From Jackrogersella multiformis (taxonomy: Eukaryota > Ascomycota > Sordariomycetes > Xylariales > Hypoxylaceae), in NCBI GenBank assembly GCA_902806575.1, contig CADCXD010000007.1, positions 1,488,001 through 1,552,000 of the forward strand: 64,000 bases of DNA. Reading direction: 5' to 3'. A program made the translations under genes and the position numbers. The notes beneath the pieces were generated by a model. It worked only from the letters and a program-made list of their open reading frames with translations, was not told the DNA's origin and made no database searches. Below, piece by piece: positions 1-12,626 of this stretch (positions are counted from its first letter, which is position 1; the number at the start of each line of letters is the position of its first letter).

Positions 1-888
1 CGGCAGCGCCCACCCGTGCCGCAGGGCGATAGCGACGCGCTCTTGCACGATCCTCGACGCGGCGCTGTGTCGGCCCGCCGCGAGGTACGCGCGCAGCGCC
101 GCGGCCAGCCTCTCGCGGCCCGCGTGCGCCCTGCGCGCCGTGACGCGCGGCGCTACGTTCAGCAGCAGCGAGCCCAGGCCGTGGTCGAAGTCCCAGAACG
201 CGGATTCGAGGGACGGGTCCAGCGCGATGGGGTTGTCGGGCCCGTACAGGTACCGCGCGGTGGAGACGGTGACGAGGTGGCGCACCCAGGAGAGCAGGTC
301 TGCGGATTGCGGCGAGGCGGCGAGGGAGAGGGAGCGGGCGTACGCGGCGATCTCGTCGCGCATCTCGGCGGCGGCGGCGAGGCTTAGTTCCCCGAGGTAC
401 TCGCCGGGCCCCAGCCAGGCGTACACCATGTCCTGGATGTCGGCGAGGAAGCCGCGCTCGCCGCCGGGCGCGGGGTCCAGGTTGCGGCGGGTGATGGCGA
501 CGCTAGCGGGGTCGAGGCCGAGCACGCGGCGGGTGATGTCGGGGACGAGGGGTGTGAACGACAGGACTCGAGAGGCGCGCTGGACGGCGGCGGCCAGCGC
601 CGGGTCGGCCACGACGTAGACGCGCGACCCGAACGGCACGGGCAGCGTGAAGATCGGCAGGTCGCGGTGCCGCGCCCCGAGGCCCTTGACGTACCGCCCT
701 CCCTGCAGCGCCATGCCGAGCACGTGGCCCACCACCGGGATGCCGGGGGCCAGGACGGGCGGCTCGCGCGCGTCGAGCTTGCGCGAGGAGAGGTGGTGCA
801 GGACCAGGTAGAGCGTGAGGAGGGTGATGAGGAGGGTGGCGCTGGATGAGAGGGGCCATTGTGAGAGTGCGAGGTCGTTGAGAGCCAT
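1..888 (-). CDS. Cytochrome P450, N-terminal part (cut by window edge)
   Basis: A single open frame of 296 codons begins at the ATG at 886-888 and runs off the left edge without a stop. Seen: an N-terminal hydrophobic segment at about residues 10-32 (an ER membrane anchor), then a hinge with the pattern PPVLAPGIPVVGHVLG, as in microsomal P450s. It continues into helix-rich sequence with WVRHLVTVSTARYLYG and AFWDFDHGLG, which recalls fungal CYP7/CYP8-like sterol or lipid hydroxylases. The oxygen-binding I-helix, ExxR and heme-cysteine motifs lie outside the window, so neither activity nor substrate can be judged. The protein would be an ER-bound heme monooxygenase. The gene is strongly GC-rich, unlike the AT-rich spacer beside it. 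No secondary-metabolism core gene is visible nearby. The P450 family call is firm; the subfamily is a guess. Confidence 0.85.
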   Translation of the reverse strand, partial: MALNDLALSQWPLSSSATLLITLLTLYLVLHHLSSRKLDAREPPVLAPGIPVVGHVLGMALQGGRYVKGLGARHRDLPIFTLPVPFGSRVYVVADPALAAAVQRASRVLSFTPLVPDITRRVLGLDPASVAITRRNLDPAPGGERGFLADIQDMVYAWLGPGEYLGELSLAAAAEMRDEIAAYARSLSLAASPQSADLLSWVRHLVTVSTARYLYGPDNPIALDPSLESAFWDFDHGLGSLLLNVAPRVTARRAHAGRERLAAALRAYLAAGRHSAASRIVQERVAIALRHGWALP

Positions 889-2744
889 TTTTTTATATGA
901 CAAAATAAAAGGGGGATTATGAAGTTATTTTGGTCGAGTGTGGTCTTGGGATTAAAGACTGGTTAACTCTAATGAGTTTGTCTATTTCTGTAAGCTCATT
1001 GCGATCCTTTTTTGGAAGTTTAGTCTCCTGTGGACTTTCTATTAGCTAGTCTGTTGTTTGTGGTGTTTTATGGTGTTGGAGAAAGTTTGGCGGAAAAGGG
1101 GCAAGGAGAATTGGGCCAGGGGAAGGACTCGTAGTGTCCCTTCCCGGAGACACTGTTGATCAGAAATGAAGTTGCCTTCTCATATTGTTTTTTGGGTAAA
1201 GTACGTCACATGAGGTCCGAAGTTTATGTCCGCCACTTGCCATAACTCTAGACTTGTAGTCGAAAAGGATAAGAACGACTTACAAATTCGATGCTCCGCT
1301 ATTACCTACCAGCAATTTGTCTGAAAGAAATATGACCTTTGTACTTCCACTTAGTCTCTCACTTCTTGCTATGAGTATATATAAAAAACTATAATATTAG
1401 AAAGCACATCATCCAACATCAATTTTAATAAATACCAGAAATAAATAAAAAGGTCTTTCCATCATAACGTGACATCGACAAGGATCCCCCGCAATTAGGA
1501 TTGGTGAAGCTTTATTAAGGGATTGTCACTCGAGCCGACAATTCTTCTGGGAATGAATGCCCTTATTGGAGCATGTATTCTTGTAAAATAGCTGTGTCCC
1601 TAACGGATATTACTTAGTTCCTTGATTATATGCAGGAAAGGGGGCTGTTTTATTCGTGATAGGTATTCACGATAAACCTTGAGTCCTCTTCTCTTAATTG
1701 TAATTATGAGAATAAATGACTTTGAGATATTATGAAATGTAGCGAAGGCTATACTGAAATCGACCTCGATATTTAAGTTAACTTTACTTTGTTAGCTCCG
1801 AGGTCTCGTCTTGATATGCAATCTTATGAAGGTCACATTTTAATAATGAGTGTCTTACTTTGTACTTTGGGACTTTCGGATCGGCCGAGTTTCCTATGCT
1901 CGCTTTATAGCTAGGACATAATCAGAATCAACATAATGTTATTATAGGAGGATCATATCTGTACAGATTTTAATTATAGATTGTTTGTCAAATATTTTAT
2001 AGTATCGTTTAGAAAAGGGAATAAGAAAGGAAAATGCCTACTCGATTAAGCCCCTTATTGGCTCACACGGGTGACGTTGCCGTTGTGGCTTGTTCATAGA
2101 CCCACAGCTCTTAGGTACCTACCTACCTAGCCTAGTGTTGTAACTTGGAAGAACTGCCCAGTGCCCAGGTTGGTTGCGCCTCAGCAACCGCTACCCGCTA
2201 GGTTTCCTAAGAGGTAGGTACCTAGGTACGAACTGCCCTACCACGCGAATAACACACCATGGTGGTCAGGGTCTTTTATTGGTTGGGGAACTGGCAGATC
2301 CACTCGAGCTCCTAATTGGCCTAAAGGTGTAGTCATGTACATCTGTACAATACGAAATTCGTCACACATACACTAGTCAGCCATCGCCTGGCAAGAAGTT
2401 CAACCTCTCAAAAACATTTCACATCGACACACAACACATCAGCACCTTTGTTTACGACGACCTTGCTCCTTACTCTGCGTTATACAACACAATATTTCTT
2501 GCCATCGCTAACGACCCAACGTCGGTACAGAATACTATTACGAGTGAACGAACGATAAAAATATCACATTTACCCTTATTCTGCTAGGCCTTCGCCATCG
2601 AATCGAATCGCATATCGTGCCGTCCGTCCCGATTTATTTAGTCGTCGTCAGCACCTCATCTTCTGCTAAGGCAGCAGTCTGTTTCTTCTCTCGATACCAA
2701 CAAGACTACTCATCGTCCGTCGTTCATCGTCAGATACCTTCAAG
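889..2744. other. Intergenic spacer, P450 to TVP18
   Basis: This 1.86 kb spacer carries the divergent 5' regions of the P450 and TVP18. From about 1190 to 2100 it is AT-rich with no ORF of note. AGGTACCTACCT-type motif clusters lie at about 2113-2135 and 2210-2232. The last 150 bases before TVP18 are pyrimidine-rich 5' leader. No RNA gene or transposon was recognised. Confidence 0.6.
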
Positions 2745-3594
2745 ATGTCGCTCAAGGACGAGTTTGCGACGAGAAACTTCAGTAAGTCATATATCTATCC
2801 GCCCAACCATATGTCAGGCTAGCATAGCCGTATTGGCCGTATTTGATAGATCAAGGAGAGGCTGACCATCGTGTAACAAGGCATCTACGGACAATGGTAA
2901 GCCACTAGATAATATCTGCTTGATACCCTCTGCGACAATAGCAGCTTCTTCAGCCCATGCAGCATGTCGCAATCATGCTGGTTACATCATCTTATCCACA
3001 TCCGTCTTCGTTTCTGGTAGTCGATATTATAGATCTTCAAGTTGTGCAGATCTAGGTTTTCGGGTCGAGCTATGAAGCATCGGGTTTCCACGATTGCAAT
3101 AGCTAACATATATCCCTGAATAGGCTCGGAATTCTGTCCATGATCCTATGCTTTGCGCTGGGTATTGCGAACCTCTTTAACCTCATTGGCCATTTCCTCC
3201 TCATCATCTTCGCCATCATAGCTCTGTAAGTTCCTGTCTCGCTGAAAGCTACGGGGAAAGATCCATTAGGAGGCTAATGTATGCTGCCGATAGTATCTCC
3301 TGCTTCCTCATCCTCTTCGTTGAAGTGCCCCTCCTACTCCGAATCTGCCCTACTTCGGCCGCGTTCGATGCTGCAATCCGCAAAGTCTCTACCAACTACA
3401 TGCGTGCAGCTGCCTACGGTGTGATGGCACTTATCCAATGGCTCAGCCTCACCGTCGCTACCAGTAGTTTGATCGCCGCCGCTGTTGTCCTGACTTTCAC
3501 GGCCCTCTGCTACGCTCTTGCCGGTATCAAGGGCCAGGCCTTCGTCGGAAGCAAGACGCTAGGCGGTGCGGGTGTGGCGCAGATGATCGTATGA
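2745..3594 (+). CDS. TVP18: Golgi membrane protein Tvp18
   Basis: Four exons (2745-2781, 2881-2896, 3124-3225, 3294-3594) join in phase to give 151 residues, the usual size of the family. The start ATG follows a pyrimidine-rich leader, and all three introns have GT...AG ends. The product is a small four-helix membrane protein. It begins with MSLKDEFATRNFSIYGQW and has the conserved EVPLLLRICP after the second helix, NYMRAA before the third, and the C-terminal GSKTLGGAGVAQMIV typical of filamentous-fungal Tvp18. In yeast, Tvp18 sits in late Golgi (Tlg2-containing) membranes; its molecular role is poorly defined. Exon 2 is only 16 bases long, so gene finders may miss it. Family assignment is firm from sequence; Golgi location is carried over from yeast. 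Confidence 0.93.
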
Positions 3595-6500
3595 TCAAGT
3601 CACGATGCAAAACGAGTCGACGACCTCGAAGGCTAGAGGACGGTACACGAGCCTCTGGACTGTGTAGGAATAGTTGACGAGGAAATATCTTGGTCAGCAT
3701 GATTGACGAGTACTAGTGGCTAAAATGGAGTTGTACCTTGTATGTGTGGAAGGGATGCGCGCGGTTTCTGGTCTCGTTCTCCTGCTTAGAAGGAAACAAG
3801 GGAGGATTTGCATTGTTTTTTTGATCGTTAGGAATGGCGTAACGGAATATGACAGAAGCACGACGGCTGCGGAAGTTCTTGTTTCCCTGACTCGTTACCA
3901 CATCCAGAATGGAAGAGATACCCCAAGTCTGGAGCTGGTCTTTTGAATCGGACATCTTTCAAGGTTCCTACCATACACATAATAGTCAAGCATCCGGTGC
4001 TAGAGTTCGTAGTTGTACTGGGCTTGACTTTGTGAATCATCCGTAGCCCAGTCGATGACAAGCACTTCGCTACCACCCCATGGTGCCGCTACGCCGGCGG
4101 GACGGTAGCTATTAGAGATCCAAGTGGCTTTAGCGGTAATGTAGTAGTAAGGCGCCGTTGATATTTCGTCATCCTGGGTGCGGATGATTAACGATTGCGA
4201 AGAGATCTAGACTATATCTAAACCTTAGCGTCATGGTCTTTACCTAGCTGAGTCTCCATGACTCCACTGTTTCGATTTTCCATACTATGTAAGGCGATCT
4301 ATAAAGTGCCTTTTCTTACTATCGTGCTTAGTTTATGACGGAGAGAACAGAAGCTTCTTAACCGATAACTTCATGACTAGCTTACGTACATATACACACC
4401 TAGGCATATGCACGTACCTAATAGCTTACCTAAAGGTGAGATTCTCTCTTCCTATTAACTACGAAAGGCTAAAAACTCAATCGAGAAGTTCCGTCCTCTC
4501 GTTTAGGTTTTGGGTCCATTTCGGGAAGTCTGGAAGGGACAAAGTTTCATCGATTCGTTTCGAGCTTAGATCGAAAACGAGTAAAACTTTTTCGAAGTCT
4601 TTTAGTTTCTCGATGGATGCTACGTTAGGAAGGTACATGTACTGTAGGTATAAAAGTGGAAGTGGTGACCAATGCCGTGGGGAAATAGGTATGCTACTGC
4701 ATGCTACCTTAGGTAGGTACATCAATATACCTATAGGTATACCTAGATATGTACATGCAAGACTAGGGGATCAGATCATGGGTTTTCACGATGTCTTCTC
4801 CTAATTACCTATGAGGTCTGCATTTTAGTCACTTTTCATTTAGTATTCGGGGCCGCTTTGTTCTTCGTAATGGAACGGGTGAAATTCCTGGAGATCTGTT
4901 GCTATTGGTATTTACCTACCTAGCTGCCGACCTACCTACACTACACTAGGCAGTGGGTAGATAGCTGTTAGTCATTTATCACTTACCACAATGTAAAGTG
5001 CATGCCTAGACATGCATAAGAAGACTGCCATGCCATGGAGTTTTACATAATGCATGCAGTCGAGGCCAACGAAGCGGGGGGATGGAGGCGTGACCACGAT
5101 GATGTAGACGTTTGGCGTACCACGCTTGGAGAACGGCGAGTTGCATGCTATGTATTGCGTTTTCACCATCGTCATCCCATTAAAGCGGCCCCCAGTGTCA
5201 TGATACACATCACATTTTGTTATTCATTACCTGACGCGGTGCTCCATATATCATATGAGCTTCTTACCAGACCGAGCTGTTGTCGGAAGGGGGGACATAC
5301 TTACCTCCTAGGTAGGTATCTAATTGGATACCAAAGACTATAAAGAAGAATACAATTGCAAAATCCAAACAGATAGGGGACTCAATAAACTCGTGTATAA
5401 CTCGACATAGGTTGGTTCGAAGTCTTCTCGACTGACTATTCCGCATAGGGCGATAGTTTTACTTCTTTGATTCACCGTAAAAACTCTGAACCCTACCGCA
5501 TACCATCATCTGATTGCCCGGGTTTGAATGCTTATGCGGAATATGGAATAGCCGAGACCTGGAGTGGGTATAGATGTAGGTTCTCGCTCGATGTTGAGGC
5601 TGATGATGGCTTGCCGGCATTTTTATCTTGCTATTCGGTAAGCTACTACTTATATTCATACTATATCTTCTATACTATTACCTTACCTGGTAGGTATACC
5701 TAGGTAGATTAAGCCATATTCTTCCCCCAAGACCAACTTGTCTTGTTAAATTTGGTACCAAAGCGTTTAGAGCGTTATATGATCATATTTTACAATTTTC
5801 TTAGATTCTCATTCTAGCTATGATTTATGAGACTCGTCTACCAAGCACTTGGAACTATGCCATCGTTATGTACCGTGCATTTCCATTATCTTTTATTGGC
5901 ATCACTTGCATCGAACCCCGATTAGTGTGGATGCTTGCGTCGATGGAGGCGTTAAAGGGCTACCTGGGTACAAGGTACGCGTTGCGGAGGGGCAGGGTAC
6001 CTAGGTACCTATATAGTGTACTTCCTCTGTTGAAGCTCTAGGGTTAGATGCTATTGATATTAGGTATTGGGCTATTGTGATTGGCCAACGTGGTCTCCAG
6101 ACCGCCTGCATAAAGTCGAAGAGACGGATGGAACTCGCGAGGTGTGTATTGTACTTCATACGTACCCCTCACTAAAAGTTCACAGTTGCCGGCGGCGAAG
6201 AGCTTGTGACCCGAACGAGAATGTAGTACAAGCGGGGTACTTTTCGTTTTTATTTTTTTATTTTTTTACTTACCAGCCTGCGGACTTCTCACCGACATCC
6301 TTGTTCTCGAAGACTTATTGGTAGCTACCTAGCTAGTAGAAATCTGGACTATTCCATGACATCTCCAATGGCCTCAGGTACTGTGATGCAGAATGTATGT
6401 TACTAACTGCATTGAAGGGCTTGAGAGGGTGGGTGGGTAGGTATTTAAGCCATCCGACTCCCACTCAGTTTCATCGTCATGACTTTAGTTACAGAGTCGA

Positions 6501-8086
6501 GATCCAATCAAGTTCCAATATCCAACAATAAGAACCCCAATATAATACAAGACGATACCCAGAAGTGTTCGAAAAAGGAGATATACGCCCCTTTGTTTAC
6601 GAGGAACTACCTGGTAACTGTACTGCTTGCGCAATCGTAACTAGGTAAGGTACCTCAGGTGGGTAGGTAGGTAGGTATTTATTACAATACTCATTAGGGC
6701 TAAGCCGGATCGACGTTTACATCATCGGTTACCTATAGACAAAACGGTTTAATTAATCGTCGAAAAGCTAATTTTGTGATTTTTCTTACACTCTTTCCTT
6801 TAAACATCTTATTCTTGTCTAAACTCGAATTAAAAGATCGACTGCTAGGGAGACAAATCACCAATCGAGATCCGGCTAACATTGCTGACCTGGTCGAGTC
6901 TTACATACATTGCCCACCGACCAATCAGCACCAATCAACCGTCGAACGTGTAAGTGGCCGAGCACAGCTTCCGTTAGGAGGAACCCCTCCATCGTTAAAC
7001 CTTCCCAGCTTCCCAGCTTCCCAGCTTCCCTACTTCGTTAAGACTTCGGGGCTTGTTAGTTTAGCTTTCGCTTCGCCTCGCCTCCTTCCTCTTGCCTCTT
7101 CTGCCTTGGGACCAAGTGGACATTCATCTTTCCAACTTGCTTACCTACCTAGGTACCTAAGTGTACCTACCTACCTATCTAAGGAATTTGTCAACTTGTT
7201 CTTCTATGACTAGGGCAGTGGCTAGAAATAACATCCTACCTTCACCTATCACCCATCCATCACCCAAGTTTTCTCGTCAGAGGAGACGAGAAACATCAGA
7301 CGTACATTATTTCAATGGCATTTTGACAGGAAGAACGTGGCTATATCGCCGGGTCCGTATCCATTGCCTAGCCTAACAACCACCACATCACACTTCTTAG
7401 CAGAGACATTCGCATTCTATCCGTTCTAGACTATCCATTCTATCCCGCCTATCCTATACGATCCCGCTATTCTCTACCTAACCTAGCTTATCACTCTAAC
7501 CGCATTTTTTTTATTTCCATGATATCTTTTTTTATCTCTTCACCGCATGATCTGACAGGGGACTGGATCTAACGGGTGGGCATGACTTAGTATATCTGAT
7601 AAACCCACGATCACGATCCACTGCGAGAGTCCTCAGACCAACCAACCTCACTACCTTATATCGAATCCATAACTTTTTGTGTTATTTATTCGTTGGACCT
7701 ATACAATCATTATTTTTGAACCTCATTGACATTTATGCGGTACGTATAACTGTAATTTTACAGCACATCCTTGATCCCACAAGACGTTGTTTAGCTGGGC
7801 GCTCAAGCCTATCATCTATCATTGTCGAATTACCATCCGAGCAATGCCAACTATCCTCTAGATATATTAGAGAACAGAGTCATTGCTTAACTCATATCCC
7901 CTCTCCTAAATTTATTTTCTAATTATTATTGTCGAATCTTAATTACTTAGCTTTCGCTTCTTTTGCTAACATTCTTAATTGGATCTCCTAGGTCACATTG
8001 TTACCGATCGCATACCGATTGTAACCGTTTTAATCATTTAAGCTAACAGTAATTGCAATTTTTATTCCTACTTGCTTTGTTCGAAC
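3595..8086. other. Long gene-free spacer, TVP18 to AIM21
   Basis: This is 4.5 kb with no convincing gene. ORFs of 60-145 codons occur but lack family resemblance, sensible splice structure or codon bias. The stretch contains many AGGTACCT/ACCTAGG clusters (about 4710-4750, 4915-4945, 5300-5320, 5690-5705, 5995-6012, 6640-6680, 7141-7180) and an 8-bp tandem repeat at 7002-7025. The last kilobase is CT-rich and probably holds the AIM21 promoter and 5' UTR. Confidence 0.6.
7002..7025. repeat. 8-bp tandem repeat (TTCCCAGC, 3 copies)
   Basis: Three perfect copies of TTCCCAGC plus a partial fourth lie about 1.1 kb upstream of AIM21. Confidence 0.85.
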
Positions 8087-10894
8087 ATGTCTACCGCCAC
8101 TATGCCAGCTATTCCTCCTCGTCCTACGAGGAGTCAAGAGAAAGAAAATGGCTCGTCTGTGCCTGCGATCCCTCCGCGTCCCGTCAACCGCCGTTTAAAC
8201 CGCTCCCTCTCTCCCAATCCGGACCGCTTTGCTCCATCACCCCTAAACGAGAGTCCCTTCGGCCCCAAAGGTGCTCGTACCGCTCGACACAGTCAAACCC
8301 ATCTTGGCGAGGAGTTGGAGCGTCCTATGAGCGTTGAAATGCCCAACGTGGGCGAAGAAGGTCGGGAATATGCTGCGGCTATCGAGGGGTTGAGCACCTC
8401 TCCAGAAGAGACAAGTCGTCGCTCGTCTACCTCGCCTGAGCAGACTCGTACCATCGGCGAGGACATCAAGCTGTACGCACCGAAGCCGACGGTGCCTGCA
8501 CAAAGCGCTAAGCAGCGAGTTGCTCAAGTCACCCGTACCGACTCTGATAGAGCCGCTGCTTTCGGTATTGGGCGTCCTTCTTTCGAAGACCAGGCCTACT
8601 CGGGTCGTAGTCTAAAAAAGAAGGCAAGCACCACGAGCCAGCTTTCCCACCAGAGCGAGCCCTACGTTGAGGATGAGCATGGCATCCCCGAGATCGGACG
8701 ACGTGTTCCTATGCTGGCCAATGCCGGCGATGTCCAGGCACCCTCGCCTGCCCCCGTTCCGAGAGCTGCGAGCGTCGACGGAACGAGGCCCATTCGGCAT
8801 CATACGAGAAAGACTAGCTCTCGAGGCGGCTTTGGTGACCTCCCATCTGACGTCTACGGTCTTCGTGGGCATGGCGTCGCATCCACCGACAAGCTTGACA
8901 AGGCCTACTACGAGAAACACCCCGATGCCCTGCATAAGGAGCGCTATAATCACCTTCATGATCGTGTCCACGACTACTCTATGAGTAGCGAGAATCTGAA
9001 CAAGATCGTCCGGGATACGGCCAGCCGTGGCGCTGGTTTTGGTAACGCAAGCTGCCAGCAAGCTTTGGAGTGTTTCTAATCAATCATTATAGGTACTTCC
9101 GCCGAATATGTTGGAACTCCTAGCGAGCAAGTCGGCTACCGAGCTGCCGATGAATATACGTCGCGTATCTCGTCTCGGCCGCCGTCTACCACCCCTAATC
9201 ACGATGCGAATCTCACATCGCCCCTGAAGTCGAGCTTCAATGGCCCCGAAGCCACCGCTAACCACGCGGAAACTGCCAACGATGACGAGGTAATCCACGT
9301 AGACGAGCCAGAGCGGCGTAAGGGGTTTGCCAAATACGGTGACGAGAAATATCCCGAGGGTGAAGGCGCCGAAGATGGTCATGAGTATCCAATCCTAGCG
9401 CCCGATGAGGTGGCTAAAGATCCATCCCCTTGTAAACTGCAGCCTGCCGTGGAGCCTCCCTCGGGTGAGCCCAAGAGTCGCCCCACAAGTAGACCTGCAA
9501 GCATATATAGTCCTCCGCCGGCTGAGATGCTATCCACTCCGCTAGATGACGTCGAAGAGTACGAACCCCTGTTTCCGGAAGACGAGAAGAGCGGTAAGAA
9601 GCCTACGACCCAGGCTGAGAAGCTGAAGGAACGCCGCCAGAGATTCCCTAGTCAGGACATCTGGGAGGACGCTCCTAATAGCGTACATTCTACCGCGGAA
9701 GTCTCGACTCCGGAGATATTGGAAGGTCGTCAGAAAGGGCAAGCTCCCATCTTGGACGTACCTCTTCGAGACGGTGAAACCCCCGCTCAAGCTTTCGCAC
9801 GGAGGCAAGAAGAACTTGCCGAAAAGGAGGCCACCAACCCCGACAGCTTCCTGTACCGCCAGCAGAAGCCCCCATCGTGGGATGGGAACCAGCCGCATCT
9901 AGCTAAGGAGATACAGGGACGGCCTAATTCGAACCATAGATTCCCAAGCCGAGACGTTTGGGAGGACACCCCTGATTCTCTGCAGTTTACCGCAACAGTT
10001 TCCACTCCAGAAAATTCCGAGGATCCACAGGCAGATGAGGTAGCAAAGCCAACCACCGAACAAACTTCTCAGAAACCCGTGCCCGTGCGGCCGAAGAAGC
10101 AAGGATCAGGCGATGATTCGAAGCCCAGCATTCCTGATCGTCCGAAACCTCAGATTCCCATCCGCCCTTCCAAACCGGTTGCAGAGTCTAAGGCGCCCGA
10201 ACCGGTAGTGAAGACGAAGCCTGCAGTACCTGCGAGGCCGGCTGGAGGGAAGATCGCTGCATTACAAGCAGGCTTCATGTCAGATCTCAATAACCGTCTA
10301 CGATTAGGCCCTCAAGCCCCTAAGAAGGAAGATTCTGACACACAAGAACCTGCCGAGGAAAAGGAGAAGGCCCCGTTATCTGACGCGAGGAAAGGCCGCG
10401 CACGAGGTCCCCAGCGACGGGCTCCCACTAAGACTGCGGCCTCGAGCGAAGCGGAATCAGGACCTGCGCCTGCGGCTAACGGCAAACCCATCCTAAGCTT
10501 CTCCATGACTCGTACGTTGTGGAGTATCGATGAAGAGGGTACTATGGTAGTAGACGGGTTAGGGCCAGGGGCGCCGTCAGAAGCAGAAATCAAATCCGAT
10601 GAAGTATCAAGCGGGGAGCCCAAAGAGGCCCAGTTACAAACGTCGTCAGAACAAGACAGTCCGGAAACTAAACCAGAAGACAACCCAGAGCATACATCAG
10701 AGGATAAGTCAGAAAGCAGCCTAGCCGATTCTAAGCCGAGTGAAAGAGCAAGCGAATCTGAAACGGTTGAAGAGATTAAAACACTCGCTACCAATACGGC
10801 TGGCGAATCCATACTGGAAGAGACCGTCGAGAAGAAGCTGTCGGGAGATCAAGTACAGGGGGTAAAAGAGACAAAAGACGAGGTGACAGAATGA
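8087..10894 (+). CDS. AIM21: Aim21-family actin-patch protein
   Basis: Two exons (8087-9041 and 9093-10894) with a 51-bp intron (GTAACG donor, TTCTAAT branch site, TAG acceptor) encode 918 residues. The ATG at 8087 is the first in frame. The protein is long, polar and probably disordered. Its N-terminus carries PAIPPRP repeats and RSLSPNPDRFAPSPLNESPFG, a signature of fungal Aim21. A conserved block lies at about residues 236-318. Two copies of RFPSxDxWEDxPxS...TAxVSTPE occur at 502-526 and 601-625. Further proline/lysine-rich SH3-ligand-like segments (VPVRPKK, IPDRPKPQIPIRP) and an acidic Glu/Ser-rich tail follow. In yeast, Aim21 with Tda2 acts at cortical actin patches, restrains barbed-end growth and binds SH3 proteins and capping protein; despite its name it is not a mitochondrial enzyme. 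Function here is inferred from the family. Confidence 0.88.
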
Positions 10895-12626
10895 TCGTAC
10901 GACTACTTCTTTCAGCTTTGAGGGAATGCGCAAGTCCATCGTTTCGCTTCCAGTTCATTCCACATTTCCTTTAGGGCTGAGGATGGTGGTTCGAAGTGGG
11001 ATTAGGGACGAGGGATACTGCAAATCTGCAAAACGAGTCGTAAAAATAGCGATCAAAAGAAGAGAAGAAAAAAGAAGAAGCAAAACAACAAACCGTAGAT
11101 CACAGCACATCTCCGATGTAGCCTAGATAGTCATCTTGTCCTTCCTTCCCTCCCTCTTTTCCCATTCCGCTCATTTTCCGATTCTCGAAAGACCTCGTGT
11201 CTACAATTCCGAATCCTGTAGGTTCGATTCGGTATAGAATTGTTACATTAAGACTTTGGGGTTTGTCCGGCTTTCTAGACATCGCCTAGGCTGCTTCGAA
11301 AGTATACGTATTTTAACTAGGCATAGGGTATGTAGATAGTAAATAAACATTTGGAACGAGAGTTTTGATTTTAATTTCGGACCGGACCGGACTGGGATGG
11401 TGGTTGGTGCTGGTTAGATGATGTGAGGTCTGATATCTAAGTAGGTATCTAAGTAGGTGTCCAGGTAGGTATCTAGGAGACTAGGTAGATGTTGGCTTGT
11501 GGTGATATAGTTTAGACGATAGTGTTTGACTAGGTGATCGGAGTCGCTGATACATATGACATCAGCAGGGAAAGGCTACAATGTTTTATTTATTTGCGTT
11601 ATACCTCTGATCACGGGTCCTACGTGGTGCGCACGGTATAACATCTTATCTCATCCCATCAAACGAGGTAAATAACTCGGGCTGTATGTACTGGTTGCCT
11701 GCTTACCACCCCCTTTTCTCACTCCCCCTTTCTTCCCCTGAGGCCCTCTGGTCTCGAGCGAGTCAAATATGGAATATAAAAGATGATTGCAACGGGACAG
11801 GCTCGAGAAAAGGTCGAAGTCGTGATACTATATCTGAGAATCTAGGAACAAGTAATGGACAGCTTATCATCGGTTTGGTTTCACTTTACTTCACTTTACC
11901 TAGGTACTTGACTTCGAATCTGCCTACCTATCTGGCTGAGTTGAGTCAAATCAAGTCAAGCCAAGTCAGACCAAGTTAGGTAATGTCAAGTCTGAGTAGG
12001 TAGGTACTTTTAGCTACCTACCTAAGGTAGGCAAGGTTTCGATAATTCAATTCAATCATCTTCAGTGCTTTGCTTTGCTGCGATGTGATGTGATGTGATG
12101 TGATTTGACGCAACTCAACCTAACCTATAAGCCCATCTAGCCATATCCATCCTAACTGCCTAGGTACCTAAGGCAAGCTATGGTTAGGTAGCTACCTAGC
12201 TAGCTAGGTTATTCGATCCTATTCTGCCTTGTCCTCTCCCGTCCTGTACTGTCCCGTCCCATCCGTTGTTCATACACCATACACCATACACGCCACGCAC
12301 GCCGCCTCGATAGAAATCAGTTTACTCTCTTTGGATTTAGTTGGTTTGTTCTTTAATTTGCTCTGTTCATATCGAGGTATGGGATGGATGTGCTATGCTA
12401 TGTGTATGGGTATATGCATACCGTATTCCATACCTAAGCAAGCATGATACAAAAGGAAGTAGGGGGAACTAGGTGAATACCCGGTTTGCACCTTACCTTA
12501 CCTTAGGCAGGTACCTTTGCCTTCCTCCCTCCTGGCTATCATCTCCCATCTCGTATCTCACTTATTCCTTCCTTGCTCTTGCTCTTACTGCTTGCTGCTC
12601 TTCCTCTTCTTTCACGCTCCCATCTC
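10895..12626. other. Intergenic spacer between convergent AIM21 and MCM10
   Basis: A 1.7 kb region between two 3' ends. It holds AIM21 3' UTR, AGGTAxCTA clusters (about 11440-11490, 11900-12030, 12160-12210), a run of CAAGT-like units at 11940-11990 and the GATGT microsatellite at 12082-12104. No coding signal was seen. Confidence 0.6.
12082..12104. repeat. Microsatellite (GATGT)4
   Basis: Four consecutive GATGT units plus a partial one in the AIM21-MCM10 spacer. Confidence 0.85.

Noticed and set aside
1..888. Secondary-metabolite cluster around the P450
   Set aside because: The adjacent gene is the housekeeping TVP18 and no synthase, transporter or regulator is present within the window; the left side is not visible.
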